Below are positions 36,968 through 47,001 of a stretch of DNA of 64,000 nucleotides, piece by piece. Source of the stretch: Sphingomonas faeni. GTDB taxonomy: Bacteria > Pseudomonadota > Alphaproteobacteria > Sphingomonadales > Sphingomonadaceae. Within the stretch, counting starts at the first letter, position 1. Every line of letters begins with the position of its first letter. The DNA lies in contig NZ_JALPNF010000002.1 in NCBI RefSeq assembly GCF_023195535.1, forward strand, positions 310,001-374,000, given 5' to 3'. A program made the translations under genes and the position numbers. The notes below the pieces were generated by a model, which ran no database searches, was not told the DNA's origin, and saw only the letters and a program-made list of their open reading frames with translations.

Positions 36968-38161
36968 TTACTTGTCGATCTGGCTGACGACGCCTGCACC
37001 GACGGTACGGCCGCCTTCGCGGATCGTGAAGCGCTGGCCCACGTCCATGGCGATCGGTGCGATCAGCTTGATGCCGAGCGACACGTTGTCGCCTGGCATG
37101 ACCATCTCGGTGCCCTCAGGCAGCTCGACGGTGCCGGTCACGTCCGTCGTACGGAAGTAGAACTGCGGGCGGTAGTTGGCGAAGAACGGCGTGTGACGGC
37201 CACCCTCTTCCTTCGACAGCACGTACACTTCCGAGTTGAAGTCGGTGTGCGGCTTGATCGTGCCTGGCTTGCAGAGCACCTGGCCACGCTCGACTTCGTC
37301 GCGTGCAACGCCGCGGATCAGTGCGCCGACGTTATCGCCAGCCTGGCCCTGGTCGAGCAGCTTGCGGAACATCTCGACGCCCGTGACCGTGGTCTTGCGG
37401 ACGGTCGGATGGATGCCGACGATCTCGACTTCCTCGCCAACCTTGACGATGCCGGTCTCGACGCGGCCGGTGACGACCGTACCACGACCCGAGATCGAGA
37501 ACACGTCCTCGATCGGCATCATGAACGGCTTGTCGAGCGGACGCTCGGGCTGCGGGATGTAGTCGTCGACGGCCTGCATCAGCTCGGTGACGGCATCGGC
37601 GCCGAGCTTCTGGTTCGAACCCGACAGTGCGCAGGTAGCCGAACCCTTGATGACGGGGATGTCGTCGCCCGGGAAGTCGTACGAGCTGAGAAGCTCGCGG
37701 ATTTCCATCTCGACCAGCTCAAGGATTTCCTCGTCGTCGACGAGATCGACCTTGTTCATGAACACGACCATTGCGGGCACGCCGACCTGGCGTGCGAGCA
37801 GGATGTGCTCACGGGTCTGTGGCATCGGGCCATCGGTCGCCGAAACGACGAGGATCGCGCCGTCCATCTGGGCTGCGCCGGTGATCATGTTCTTCACATA
37901 ATCGGCGTGGCCCGGGCAATCGACGTGCGCGTAGTGACGGTTGGCCGTCTCGTACTCAACGTGTGCGGTCGAGATCGTGATGCCGCGCTCGCGCTCCTCG
38001 GGAGCCTTGTCGATGTTTGCGAAGTCGACCGCGGTACCGCCGGTCGTCTCAGCGAGAACCTTCGTGATCGCAGCGGTGAGCGACGTCTTGCCATGATCGA
38101 CGTGACCGATGGTGCCGATGTTGAGATGCGGCTTGTTCCGCTCAAATTTTGCCTTGGCCAT
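36968..38161 (-). CDS. tuf: Elongation factor Tu
   Basis: This 397-residue GTPase delivers aminoacyl-tRNA to the ribosome. The G1 loop GHVDHGKTS, the switch and G3 motif [21 protein letters not shown], and the G4 motif NKVDLVDD are intact, and the C-terminus ends [11 protein letters not shown]. It ends the str operon rpsL-rpsG-fusA-tuf and is followed by a terminator. It is preceded by a 213-base gap holding a three-hairpin structured element (38269-38367). Confidence 0.99.
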   Translation of the reverse strand: MAKAKFERNKPHLNIGTIGHVDHGKTSLTAAITKVLAETTGGTAVDFANIDKAPEERERGITISTAHVEYETANRHYAHVDCPGHADYVKNMITGAAQMDGAILVVSATDGPMPQTREHILLARQVGVPAMVVFMNKVDLVDDEEILELVEMEIRELLSSYDFPGDDIPVIKGSATCALSGSNQKLGADAVTELMQAVDDYIPQPERPLDKPFMMPIEDVFSISGRGTVVTGRVETGIVKVGEEVEIVGIHPTVRKTTVTGVEMFRKLLDQGQAGDNVGALIRGVARDEVERGQVLCKPGTIKPHTDFNSEVYVLSKEEGGRHTPFFANYRPQFYFRTTDVTGTVELPEGTEMVMPGDNVSLGIKLIAPIAMDVGQRFTIREGGRTVGAGVVSQIDK

Positions 38162-38268
38162 TGTTTCCTACCTTCTGATTCGTATTCCGGTGCCACCCCG
38201 GGAACCGCGCGAACGCGGCCCAATAGCGGCTGTTAAAGCGTTGCGCCAGCCCCTGCTTAGGGAGAGGC

Positions 38269-38367
38269 CGACGCGGAAGTAAATTCCGCGTCGTCGAACT
38301 TCGGTCGCTGACCGAAGCCGGCCGGCCTTTCGGCGTCTCCGAGCCAGGAAAACCTGGCTCGGTGCGC
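38269..38367 (-). ncRNA. Three-hairpin structured element, copy C (fusA-tuf gap)
   Basis: In transcript direction it begins 7 bases after the fusA stop: GCGCAC, stem 1 CGAGCCAGG-ttt-t-CCTGGCTCG, GAGACGCCG, a GCCGGCCGG linker, stem 2 CTTCGGTC-agc-GACCGAAG, and stem 3 CGACGCGGAA-TTTAC-TTCCGCGTCG. The same layout, with different but complementary stem bases and the same ATTTACT loop, occurs after nusG and rplA. It could be a leader for tuf or a 3'-end element for fusA. Confidence 0.72.
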
Positions 38368-38374
38368 CTAGGGC

Positions 38375-40471
<2,097 letters not shown>

Positions 40472-40493
40472 GATCGTGCTTCCTTAAGAATAT

Positions 40494-40518
40494 GGGGAGC
40501 CGAACGTGCCGGCTCCCC
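40494..40518 (-). other. Hairpin between rpsG and fusA
   Basis: GGGGAGCC and GGCTCCCC form a perfect 8-bp stem with a 9-base loop, 23 bases before the fusA start. On the minus strand it is followed by ATATTCTT rather than a T-run, so it may attenuate or protect the transcript rather than terminate it. Confidence 0.6.
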
Positions 40519-40594
40519 AATATATAGGTGTTTGCGTTACAGGCGAAAGACCGCCTGCATCGCGGTTACCAGCGAACGCCGATAAACACCGCTG

Positions 40595-41065
40595 TTACCA
40601 GCGGTAATGCGAGAATGCACGGTTGGCTTCCGCCATCCGGTGCGTATCTTCACGCTTCTTGACCGCGTTGCCACGGTTGTTGGCGGCGTCCATCAGCTCA
40701 CCCGACAGCCGTGCGGCCATCGTGTTCTCGCTGCGCGAACGTGCCGCACCGATCAGCCAGCGAATCGCCAGCGCCTGTGCGCGCTCGGGACGAACCTCGA
40801 CCGGCACCTGGTACGTTGCACCACCGACGCGGCGCGAACGGACTTCGATGCCCGGCTTTACGTTGTTCAGCGCATCGTGGAAAACGCCGATTGGATCGCG
40901 CTTTGCGCGCTGCTCGACGGTTTCGAATGCACCGTACACGATCAGCTCTGCGACGGACTTCTTGCCGTCCAGCATGACGCTGTTCATGAACTTCGACAGA
41001 ACCTCATCCCCGAACTTGGGATCAGGCAGGATGACCCGCTTTTCGGGACGACGACGACGTGCCAT
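40595..41065 (-). CDS. rpsG: 30S ribosomal protein uS7
   Basis: A 156-residue protein with [20 protein letters not shown] at the start and the S7 signatures [19 protein letters not shown] and [26 protein letters not shown]. It nucleates assembly of the 30S head, and in E. coli it represses the str operon by binding between rpsL and rpsG. The rpsL-rpsG gap here is 53 bases. Confidence 0.98.
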   Translation of the reverse strand: MARRRRPEKRVILPDPKFGDEVLSKFMNSVMLDGKKSVAELIVYGAFETVEQRAKRDPIGVFHDALNNVKPGIEVRSRRVGGATYQVPVEVRPERAQALAIRWLIGAARSRSENTMAARLSGELMDAANNRGNAVKKREDTHRMAEANRAFSHYRW

Positions 41066-41118
41066 TTTGTATTCCTTCTAAACTTCAGCCTTGGTGATCG
41101 CAAATATGAGCGATCGGC

Positions 41119-41490
41119 TTACTTCGGACGCTTGGCGCCGTACTTGGAACGCGACTGACGCCGGTCCTTCACACCCTGTGTATCGAGCACGCCGCGCAGG
41201 ACGTGATAGCGAACACCAGGAAGATCGCGGACACGACCGCCACGGATCAGGACAACCGAATGCTCCTGAAGATTGTGACCCTCGCCCGGGATGTAGCTGA
41301 TGACTTCGCGCTGGTTGGTCAGGCGAACCTTGGCCACCTTGCGCAGAGCCGAGTTCGGCTTCTTCGGGGTCGTCGTGTAGACGCGCGTGCAAACGCCACG
41401 CTTCTGCGGATTTGCTTCCATCGCAGGGACCTTAGACTTGGCCTTCTGCGGATCGCGGCCCTTGCGGACCAGCTGGTTGATCGTCGGCAT
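41119..41490 (-). CDS. rpsL: 30S ribosomal protein uS12
   Basis: A 123-residue protein, [20 protein letters not shown], with the decoding-centre loop [19 protein letters not shown], in which the Lys of the PKKPNSA segment is the classical streptomycin-resistance position (wild type here), and [28 protein letters not shown] start at ATG 41490, where the conserved sequence begins. It is the first gene of the str operon. The 413 bases upstream hold its leader and a REP pair. Confidence 0.98.
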   Translation of the reverse strand: MPTINQLVRKGRDPQKAKSKVPAMEANPQKRGVCTRVYTTTPKKPNSALRKVAKVRLTNQREVISYIPGEGHNLQEHSVVLIRGGRVRDLPGVRYHVLRGVLDTQGVKDRRQSRSKYGAKRPK

Positions 41491-41766
41491 TGAAGCCTTC
41501 ACCTTTCAAGTGGTTACTTTGCTGGAGCCATGAGGCGCCTGAGAATACAAAAAGGACCATCGGGAGCGCGAAACGCCCCTCAGGCCCTGGAATGCATCCA
41601 GCAATGTTCAAGCATGCCCGGCGGGAAAGACTCCCGAAGAACAGGGCGCGCCTATAGGTCAGGACGGGGGTGAGGTCAACGGGGCGGAATCGGCTTGGGT
41701 GGCAGGCAAAGGATTGGTTTCAGGTGGATACGAACGCCCACGTAAGTCCGTCGACCACCCCTTCTA
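41491..41766 (-). other. Non-coding leader region of the str operon
   Basis: This region upstream of rpsL contains GC-rich short inverted repeats (for example GGGGCGTTTCGCGCTCC and GGCATGC runs) and no credible gene. It presumably holds the str-operon promoter and 5'-UTR. The sequence ACCTATAGG near 41653 could be a -10 region, but no -35 could be assigned. Confidence 0.4.
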
Positions 41767-41892
41767 ATCCTCCCCCGCCAGGGGGAGGTGGGACCGAAGG
41801 TGACGGAGGGGGAGGAACACGCAACGTCCGTTGCCCTTTCCTCCCCCTCCGTCTGTTATGCGCCAGCCACCTCCCCCTGGCGGGGGAGGATT
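41767..41892. repeat. REP pair, CTCCCCC family
   Basis: Left half ATCCTCCCCCGCCAGGGGGA ... GACGGAGGGGGAGGA, a 25-base spacer, then the inverted right half CCTCCCCCTCCGTC ... GGCGGGGGAGGATT. This is a well-preserved 'empty' version of the arrangement that surrounds the DUF559-like gene at 35.4 kb. Confidence 0.92.
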
Positions 41893-41903
41893 GGCGACCT
41901 CCA

Positions 41904-42917
41904 CTATCGCGGCCTCGTGCGGAGCACGGCGAGCAGGGTCTTCTCGAATCGCGCAGGGTCCTCGACCTGTGGCGAGTGGCCCAGCCCCTCCAGCATCACT
42001 AGGTTCGCATTCGGCATCTGCTTCACCGCAGGCTGCGCAACCATCGGGATCGGCTCGAGAAACTTCCGCAGACTCGCCGGCGCCTGCGCACGACCGAACG
42101 CGGTCTTGTCGAGCGTCCCGACGATCAGTGTCGTCGAAGGCGTAATCCGGTAGAGTTCGTGCGCGACCGGCTGCGTCTTGATCATCTCGCTGGTCTTCGC
42201 CTGCGCGAGCGCAACGGTATCGCGCCCTGCCCCCTGATACATGCCCGCCTGCATCCAGACCCAGCGATCGTAGGACGGCTTCCACACGCTGTGATAATAA
42301 TTCTCGAGCTGGTACGCCTTGATCGACGCGTAGCTGGTCTTCTTCTCGTTCGCCCAGAGCCTGTCGACGTCGGTATAGGGCACGCCCTCCTCGCCGCGAT
42401 CCTTCAGGCCGAGCGGATTGACGAGGACGAGCTTCTCGACCGACGCCGGGTAGAGAATAGCGTAGCGCATCGCGAGCATGCCGCCCATCGAATGCCCGAC
42501 GATCGTCGCCCGCGTGATGCCGCGCGATCCGAGCAGCCGCTTGGTGAACGTCGCCAGCATCTCGAAACTATACTGCGCCGCACGTGGCTTGGACGATTTG
42601 CAAAAGCCGATCTGGTCGGGGACGATCACACGGTAGCCGACATCGATCAGCGCCCGCGCCGTGCTGGCCCAGGTCGCGCCGCAGAAGTTCTTGCCGTGCA
42701 GCAGAACGACGGTGCGGCCATTGGGCCGCTGTGGCGCGATATCCATGAACGCCATCTGCGCTGGGCTGCCGACGATATCGACTTCCATCGTCTGGACCGG
42801 CCAGGGATACGTGAAGCGTTCGAGTTGCGGACCGAGGTCGGGCGCCTGTGGCACCGGCCCCGCGCCCGCAAGCATGAGCGCGGCCGGCAGCGCCGACAGC
42901 ATCCAATGCGCCTTCAT
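41904..42917 (-). CDS. Exported alpha/beta hydrolase
   Basis: This 337-residue protein has a signal peptide (MKAHWMLSALPAALMLAGAG, likely cleaved after residue 20-25) and an alpha/beta-hydrolase domain. The oxyanion loop is VLLHGKNFCG, the nucleophile is Ser143 in the elbow VGHSMGGML, and the His lies in LEGLGHSPQVEDP. The start at 42917 is preferred over an in-frame start nine codons upstream because it yields a proper signal peptide. It probably cleaves esters or amides in the periplasm, with the substrate unknown. It stands alone next to the tRNA-Trp gene. Confidence 0.88.
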   Translation of the reverse strand: MKAHWMLSALPAALMLAGAGPVPQAPDLGPQLERFTYPWPVQTMEVDIVGSPAQMAFMDIAPQRPNGRTVVLLHGKNFCGATWASTARALIDVGYRVIVPDQIGFCKSSKPRAAQYSFEMLATFTKRLLGSRGITRATIVGHSMGGMLAMRYAILYPASVEKLVLVNPLGLKDRGEEGVPYTDVDRLWANEKKTSYASIKAYQLENYYHSVWKPSYDRWVWMQAGMYQGAGRDTVALAQAKTSEMIKTQPVAHELYRITPSTTLIVGTLDKTAFGRAQAPASLRKFLEPIPMVAQPAVKQMPNANLVMLEGLGHSPQVEDPARFEKTLLAVLRTRPR

Positions 42918-43062
42918 ACGAATACACTTTCCTACAGCCACCAATGAGGCTTAGGGTTAACGGGCAAACGCGGCCCCTTGCAACGCATCATCGTCATCAT
43001 GACGAAATGCACGCGAGACGCTTGCCCTTCTCGAAACGGCTGGGTAAGGGGCGCGTCCGTGT

Positions 43063-43139
43063 AGGAGTGTAGCTCAGTTGGTTAGAGCGTCGGTCTCCAA
43101 AACCGAAGGCCCTCGGTTCGAATCCGAGCACTCCTGCCA
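43063..43139 (+). tRNA. tRNA-Trp (anticodon CCA)
   Basis: The acceptor stem AGGAGTG pairs with CACTCCT, the D-arm is AGCTCAGTTGGTTAGAGC, the anticodon loop CTCCAAA carries CCA at 43097-43099, and the T-arm is CTCGG-TTCGAATC-CGAG. Discriminator G and CCA are encoded. It lies upstream of secE-nusG, a common bacterial arrangement, and a strong terminator follows at 43308. Confidence 0.97.
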
Positions 43140-43307
43140 CCCCCTTTAAATTCCGGTTTCGAACGGCACCGTTTCCCGCGGTGCCTTCGCACGCCCATCA
43201 CGATTGCAGAAAATGCATTTCATAATGCAATTTTCGCAATTGCTCTATGATGTGCTGCGGCGCACAACGATCAGGCCTTTCAGGCATCCTCTCCTAAAAA
43301 CTTTCAT

Positions 43308-43334
43308 GGCCGGTCTCGTACCGGCCTTTTTTTT
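43308..43334 (+). terminator. Rho-independent terminator after tRNA-Trp
   Basis: GGCCGGT-ctcgt-ACCGGCC is a perfect 7-bp stem followed by eight T residues, the clearest terminator in the window. It would end the tRNA transcript and separate it from secE. Confidence 0.93.
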
Positions 43335-43750
43335 CGTCTGCGATCGGCGTACGCATTGGATGCCTTCGTCAAGCCGAACGATAAATAGAAACCGTGGGAG
43401 CGGAGCCGCCGGTGAAACCGGCACCGGCCGGGCGATCGTGCGGGGGATACAGAGCGACCCAAGCGCTCTCCCCCGCCACTTCTCCAAAACCCACCACTTC
43501 TCCAAAGACCCCGTTTTCTCCAAAGACGCCTTCTCCAGTGGCAGCGCGCCAAACAGCCCTGCCCGGTGTGCACGCCCGGGCCTCCATCCGACCCGCCGCC
43601 TCCGCGCACTTGCTTTCACCTGTGACGGCAGCTATCTGCCGCGCTTCCGACAGCGAGGACGGACCTGACAGCGCTGCTCTTCACAGAGAGCGGCTAGAGG
43701 GTCTATGCCTCGCATCCCAAGTTTCTCAATCAGCGGGTTCGAAGAACATC
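43335..43750 (+). other. Non-coding region upstream of secE with short direct repeats
   Basis: This 416-base stretch holds a GC-rich inverted repeat (GCCGGTGAAACCGGC) and three copies of TTCTCCAAA at 43480, 43498 and 43516, plus a partial TTCTCC at 43531, each followed by a pyrimidine-rich spacer. It presumably includes the secE-nusG promoter. Open frames here have no recognisable protein sequence until the secE start. Confidence 0.6.
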
Positions 43751-43948
43751 GTGGCGAAGACGTCCCCCCTCGAATTCATCCAGCAGGTCCGCAACGAGAC
43801 CGCGAAGGTCACGTGGCCGACGCGTCGCGAGACGGTCATGACCGGCGTGATGGTGGTGATCATGACGACGATCCTCGCGCTGTTCTTCCTGGGCGTCGAC
43901 TCGATCCTGCAAGCGATCGTCTCCGCCCTCCTCAAACTCGCTCAGTAA
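43751..43948 (+). CDS. secE: Preprotein translocase subunit SecE
   Basis: A short protein of 65 residues with one membrane helix: MAKTSPLEFIQQVRNETAKV, then TWPTRRETVMTG (the conserved cytoplasmic W-P motif) and the hydrophobic VMVVIMTTILALFFLGVDSI. It stabilises SecY in the inner-membrane channel. The start is GTG at 43751. Longer open frames upstream have no family similarity. It lies 13 bases before nusG, in the usual order. Confidence 0.95.
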   Translation: MAKTSPLEFIQQVRNETAKVTWPTRRETVMTGVMVVIMTTILALFFLGVDSILQAIVSALLKLAQ

Positions 43949-43961
43949 GCAAGGTTCCGTC

Positions 43962-44498
43962 ATGGCGCGCTGGTACATCATTCACGCCTATTCGGGCTTC
44001 GAGGGCAAGGTCCGCGACTCGATCATGGCCGAGGCGACCCGGATGGGTCTCGAACAGCTCGTCGAGCAGATCGAAGTCCCGACCGAAACCACGACGGAAG
44101 CCCGTCGCGGCAAGAAGATCGCGGTCGAGCGCAAGTTCATGCCGGGCTATGTGCTCGCCAAGCTGAACATGAACGACGACGTGTATCACCTGGTGAAGAA
44201 CACGCCGAAGGTCACCGGCTTCCTCGGCAGCATGGGCAAGCCCCAGGCGATCAGCGAGGCGGAAGCCACGCGGATGCTGAACAGCAAGGAAGAAGCCGCC
44301 GCTGCGCCCAAGCAGAAGGTCAAGGTCGACTACGAGATCGGCGATCAGGTCAAGGTCCTCGACGGCCCGTTCGCGACCTTCAACGGGCTTGTGGAAGAAC
44401 TCGACTTCGACCGCAGCCGCGTCAAGGTTTCGGTGTCGATCTTCGGGCGCGCGACCCCGGTCGAGCTCGAGTTCGAGCAGGTCGAAAGAAGCAAGTAA
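43962..44498 (+). CDS. nusG: Transcription termination/antitermination protein NusG
   Basis: This 178-residue protein binds RNA polymerase and couples it to Rho or to the ribosome (through S10). It has the NGN domain opening RWYIIHAYSGFEGKVRDSI and the C-terminal KOW domain EIGDQVKVLDGPFATFNGLVEELD. It is paired with secE. Copy A of the three-hairpin element begins 6 bases after its stop. In most bacteria rplK would follow, but here it is 3.9 kb away. Confidence 0.98.
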   Translation: MARWYIIHAYSGFEGKVRDSIMAEATRMGLEQLVEQIEVPTETTTEARRGKKIAVERKFMPGYVLAKLNMNDDVYHLVKNTPKVTGFLGSMGKPQAISEAEATRMLNSKEEAAAAPKQKVKVDYEIGDQVKVLDGPFATFNGLVEELDFDRSRVKVSVSIFGRATPVELEFEQVERSK

Positions 44499-44504
44499 GG
44501 CCAA

Positions 44505-44600
44505 GCCGCACGCGATTAGCCAAGGGCTAATCGCGAGACGGCGTCAGCCCGACCGGCGGGCCATCGGCCCGACCACGACGCGGGATTTACTCCCGCGTCG
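44505..44600 (+). ncRNA. Three-hairpin structured element, copy A (after nusG)
   Basis: Its parts are GCCGCA, stem 1 CGCGATTAGC-caagg-GCTAATCGCG, AGACGGCG (whose CGGC can pair with the opening GCCG), stem 2 CGGGCC-atc-GGCCCG, and stem 3 CGACGCGGGA-TTTAC-TCCCGCGTCG. All stems are perfect. Compared with copies B and C, the stem bases differ in a complementary way, while the ATTTACT loop and GAGACG joint stay constant. It may be a 3'-UTR element of nusG or a remnant leader of the displaced rplK. Confidence 0.75.
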
Positions 44601-45044
44601 CGTTTAGGGAACGCCCGGTGTTCCGCACAGTCCCTTCGCGTTCCGGAATCACGGAACTCTGGCCTGCTTCACGCCGGGGGCTGACTTTCGCCTGGATGGC
44701 GTGAAGCAACAGACGATCCGCCCAAAGGCATGCTCTTGGATTTAGGAACGCCCGGCCTGCAGAGCCGCGCGCCGAAAACTGCGCTATCCCGCGATCACCG
44801 CGCGCATCCGCCCTTGGCTTTATGTAACTGTGAGCGAAGCAGGCGATTTCGACAGAGGCGCCTACTTATCGCCGTTCGCTCGAGCTTCGGCGCTTCCCTA
44901 TAGCGGTCAGTCATTCAGGTCCGAATTACCAGCGGCAGCGTGTCGTCGCAGAAAGTTACCAACCTCTACCCCCCCAAACCATCGATATCGAGGGTCTAGC
45001 GAACGCCGATCGTTGCGTCGGAAGCGCGCCGTCGCCGCTTTATT
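44601..45044. other. Non-coding stretch after nusG
   Basis: No gene is supported here. The phrase TTAG(G)GAACGCCCGG occurs twice, at about 44604 and 44744, within a GC-rich segment that has lost any obvious reading frame. A 72-codon open frame at 44830 has no recognisable features. Confidence 0.5.
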
Positions 45045-45911
45045 CTAGAAGCGGCGAGGTTCGTGCCCGATGGCGTCGCACGTGCCACGAAAGCCATAAT
45101 TGCTCATGCCTTGGACCGTGATACGACCGCTACGCCGATCAACCACAATCTTTGGCTTATTCAAACCGTTCAGGCGATAGCTAGCCCGGATCGTATCAGG
45201 GCTTACAGACACGTCGTACAAGTCCCACCATCCCTGATCCCCACGAGAATTGATTGGCGGGATCAGCGATTTGGGCAGTCGTATACGTCCACCACCGGCC
45301 CAAGTCTGCACCGTGAGCGAGGCGTCGAAGACCTCTTTTCTGGTTTCGGTGTAGTTGCCAGACTCGTATCGATCACGATCACGGTTCCAATTCCACGTGG
45401 TACCGCTGGCGAAACCGGTCTTCGATCCGTCTCCAAAACAAACGAGACCTAGCTCCACGTTTCTTCCATCGACGACCGGTCCTCCCGACGGATAGCCGGC
45501 TTGTCCGCTACCGGGACCCGTTGGTGCGCGTCCATATGCGGGATCCGGTTCATAGTCCGGGCGCGGCCGTGACGCAGGCTGACGACCGTAGTTGGGGTCA
45601 GGACGAAGGTTCGCGGGTTTTCGGCAGTCGGGCGACGTCGTCGGTTGAATGGAATTATAGCGGCCTTCCATCGTGGCGATGCTGACGCACTGGCGCCGGT
45701 CGGCGTTCCACCAATAGGTATAGGCGCGATCGTCACCTTGCTCCCCGCGGATGTTTACATAGCCGCGCCGTTGCAGTTCCATCTCGCCCTGACCGGCACG
45801 GGCACCAACCATGTCTTCAAGCCCGGTAGATTGCGCCTGTGCAATCGGCGGAAGCGCAGAAGCTGATAGAAATATGGCCATGATCTTCAACAGGCCTGCT
45901 GGACAACGCAT
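45045..45911 (-). CDS. Exported hypothetical protein with TYWWNADRRQC domain
   Basis: This 288-residue protein has a signal peptide (hydrophobic IMAIFLSASALPPIAQA, cleavage near residue 26). The first domain, of about 70 residues, reads DMVGARAGQGEMELQRRGYV, then AYTYWWNADRRQCVSIATMEGRYNSI, ending in a Cys pair partner (SPDC). I recognise this module from exported proteins of other proteobacteria, but its function is unknown. A Pro/Arg/Tyr-rich linker leads to a C-terminal domain with many Trp and Gly residues (NVELGLVCFGDGSKTGF, GWWDLYDVSVS). It is monocistronic within the accessory block between nusG and rplK. Confidence 0.72.
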   Translation of the reverse strand: MRCPAGLLKIMAIFLSASALPPIAQAQSTGLEDMVGARAGQGEMELQRRGYVNIRGEQGDDRAYTYWWNADRRQCVSIATMEGRYNSIQPTTSPDCRKPANLRPDPNYGRQPASRPRPDYEPDPAYGRAPTGPGSGQAGYPSGGPVVDGRNVELGLVCFGDGSKTGFASGTTWNWNRDRDRYESGNYTETRKEVFDASLTVQTWAGGGRIRLPKSLIPPINSRGDQGWWDLYDVSVSPDTIRASYRLNGLNKPKIVVDRRSGRITVQGMSNYGFRGTCDAIGHEPRRF

Positions 45912-46191
45912 CGCGACTCTCCTGTTCGGGGGGAATCAGTTCTTTACCAATACAGCGAGTTTATAAATTAGGAACGATGGCGTCCATAGCCGTCGACAGC
46001 CTTCAGGCTCTGGTCACCCCCGGGAACTGGGTAAATCAAGATCGTCCGTCCGGCCAAAGAGGCGCACGCCCGGCGATGGTTTGCAGCACACCCTGCCGCG
46101 TCCGTCACATTCTATCTTTACCAACCATTAAGGCCCGACTTTGAGGGAAGCGTGCCATTGCGATCGAAGATGGAATCGAACATGATGCAGC
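45912..46191. promoter_or_regulatory. Divergent intergenic region
   Basis: The 280 bases between two divergent accessory genes include an AT-rich part (TTTATAAATTAGGAACGATG near 45960 and ATTCTATCTTTACCAACCAT near 46109) that could contain promoters in either direction. No conserved motif or repeat was seen. Confidence 0.35.
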
Positions 46192-46863
46192 ATGGATTTC
46201 ATGAAGTGGCTCAGTTCGCTCGACGAACTCCTCTACGAGGTCATGAGCTGGCTAATCTTCTTCCCGTTGACGTTATGGCGTGCGGTCTTCCAACCCATCG
46301 CTGTGATGGAGCAGGTCGAACGAGAAGCGGCGCTTCCGGATGATCAGCAATATGCTGCCCTAGTTCGGCCACCGCTTTTCCTAGCACTGGCGTTGCTGCT
46401 AGCGCACACAGTCAGCGCAGCACTTGGGCAGACCGACAAAATCATCGCTAACACCCATGGGCTTGCCGGACTCGTAAACGATAATACGACGGCGCTGGCC
46501 TTCCGGGCTGTAATATTTGCGGCATTTCCTCTTTTTCTTGCCGCTCGAATTGTGCGTTGCCGCGGGGCCAAGTTAGACCGCGGCTCCCTGCGACAGCCCT
46601 TCTACGTGCAATGCTATCCCGCTGCGGTTTTCGCGCTCGGGATAAGCCTCAGCGCCGTCCTGATTGATGATAATAACGATCTGATGCCCACGATTGGCCA
46701 CTGGTTGATGGGTCTTAGCACTTTGAACTACTGGCTCGTGGTGACCGGTAGGTTCGCGAAGGTGCTTGGAACTGGCTATCTGCGTGCCACAGGTAACGTG
46801 GCTATAGGAATGTTTGAGGGTGCATTATTTCTCGTTGGCGTTGGTTTCCTATTCACAAGATAG
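46192..46863 (+). CDS. Multi-pass membrane protein of unknown function
   Basis: This 223-residue protein has an amphipathic start (MDFMKWLSSLDELLYEVMSW) and about five hydrophobic segments: residues 20-35, 62-82, 105-122, 145-165 and 200-220. The loop after the first helix is acidic (EQVEREAALPDDQQY). The general layout resembles Yip1/permease-like small membrane proteins of proteobacteria, but I do not recognise it with certainty. The GC content looks lower than its neighbours. It lies in the accessory block inserted between nusG and rplK. Confidence 0.6.
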   Translation: MDFMKWLSSLDELLYEVMSWLIFFPLTLWRAVFQPIAVMEQVEREAALPDDQQYAALVRPPLFLALALLLAHTVSAALGQTDKIIANTHGLAGLVNDNTTALAFRAVIFAAFPLFLAARIVRCRGAKLDRGSLRQPFYVQCYPAAVFALGISLSAVLIDDNNDLMPTIGHWLMGLSTLNYWLVVTGRFAKVLGTGYLRATGNVAIGMFEGALFLVGVGFLFTR

Positions 46864-46948
46864 TCTTGCACTGTGCGGCGAATTATCAGGCGACGTTCCC
46901 ATAGGAGATAGCTCACGCCTGCGTGCAGGCGGCAAGCCGCTTGTTACG

Positions 46949-46979
46949 GCGGACTGCCAACCGAAGGCCGCCAGTCCGC
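46949..46979. terminator. Hairpin between convergent genes, possible terminator
   Basis: GCGGACTG and CAGTCCGC form a perfect 8-bp stem around an internal GGC/GCC pairing, followed on the plus strand by TTTCCTCC. It lies between the ends of a plus-strand and a minus-strand gene and could serve both. Confidence 0.5.
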
Positions 46980-47001
46980 TTTCCTCCCAAAGATGAGACC
47001 G

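Noticed and set aside
43480..43536. Possible CRISPR array
   Set aside because: Repeats are only 9 bases with spacers of 6-9 bases; there is no palindromic repeat of usual length and no cas gene in the window.
43204..43668. 154-codon open frame between tRNA-Trp and secE
   Set aside because: It runs through a strong terminator and has no protein-like features; composition suggests non-coding DNA.
44830..45048. 72-codon open frame after nusG
   Set aside because: Low-complexity, no ribosome-binding site of note and no recognisable sequence.
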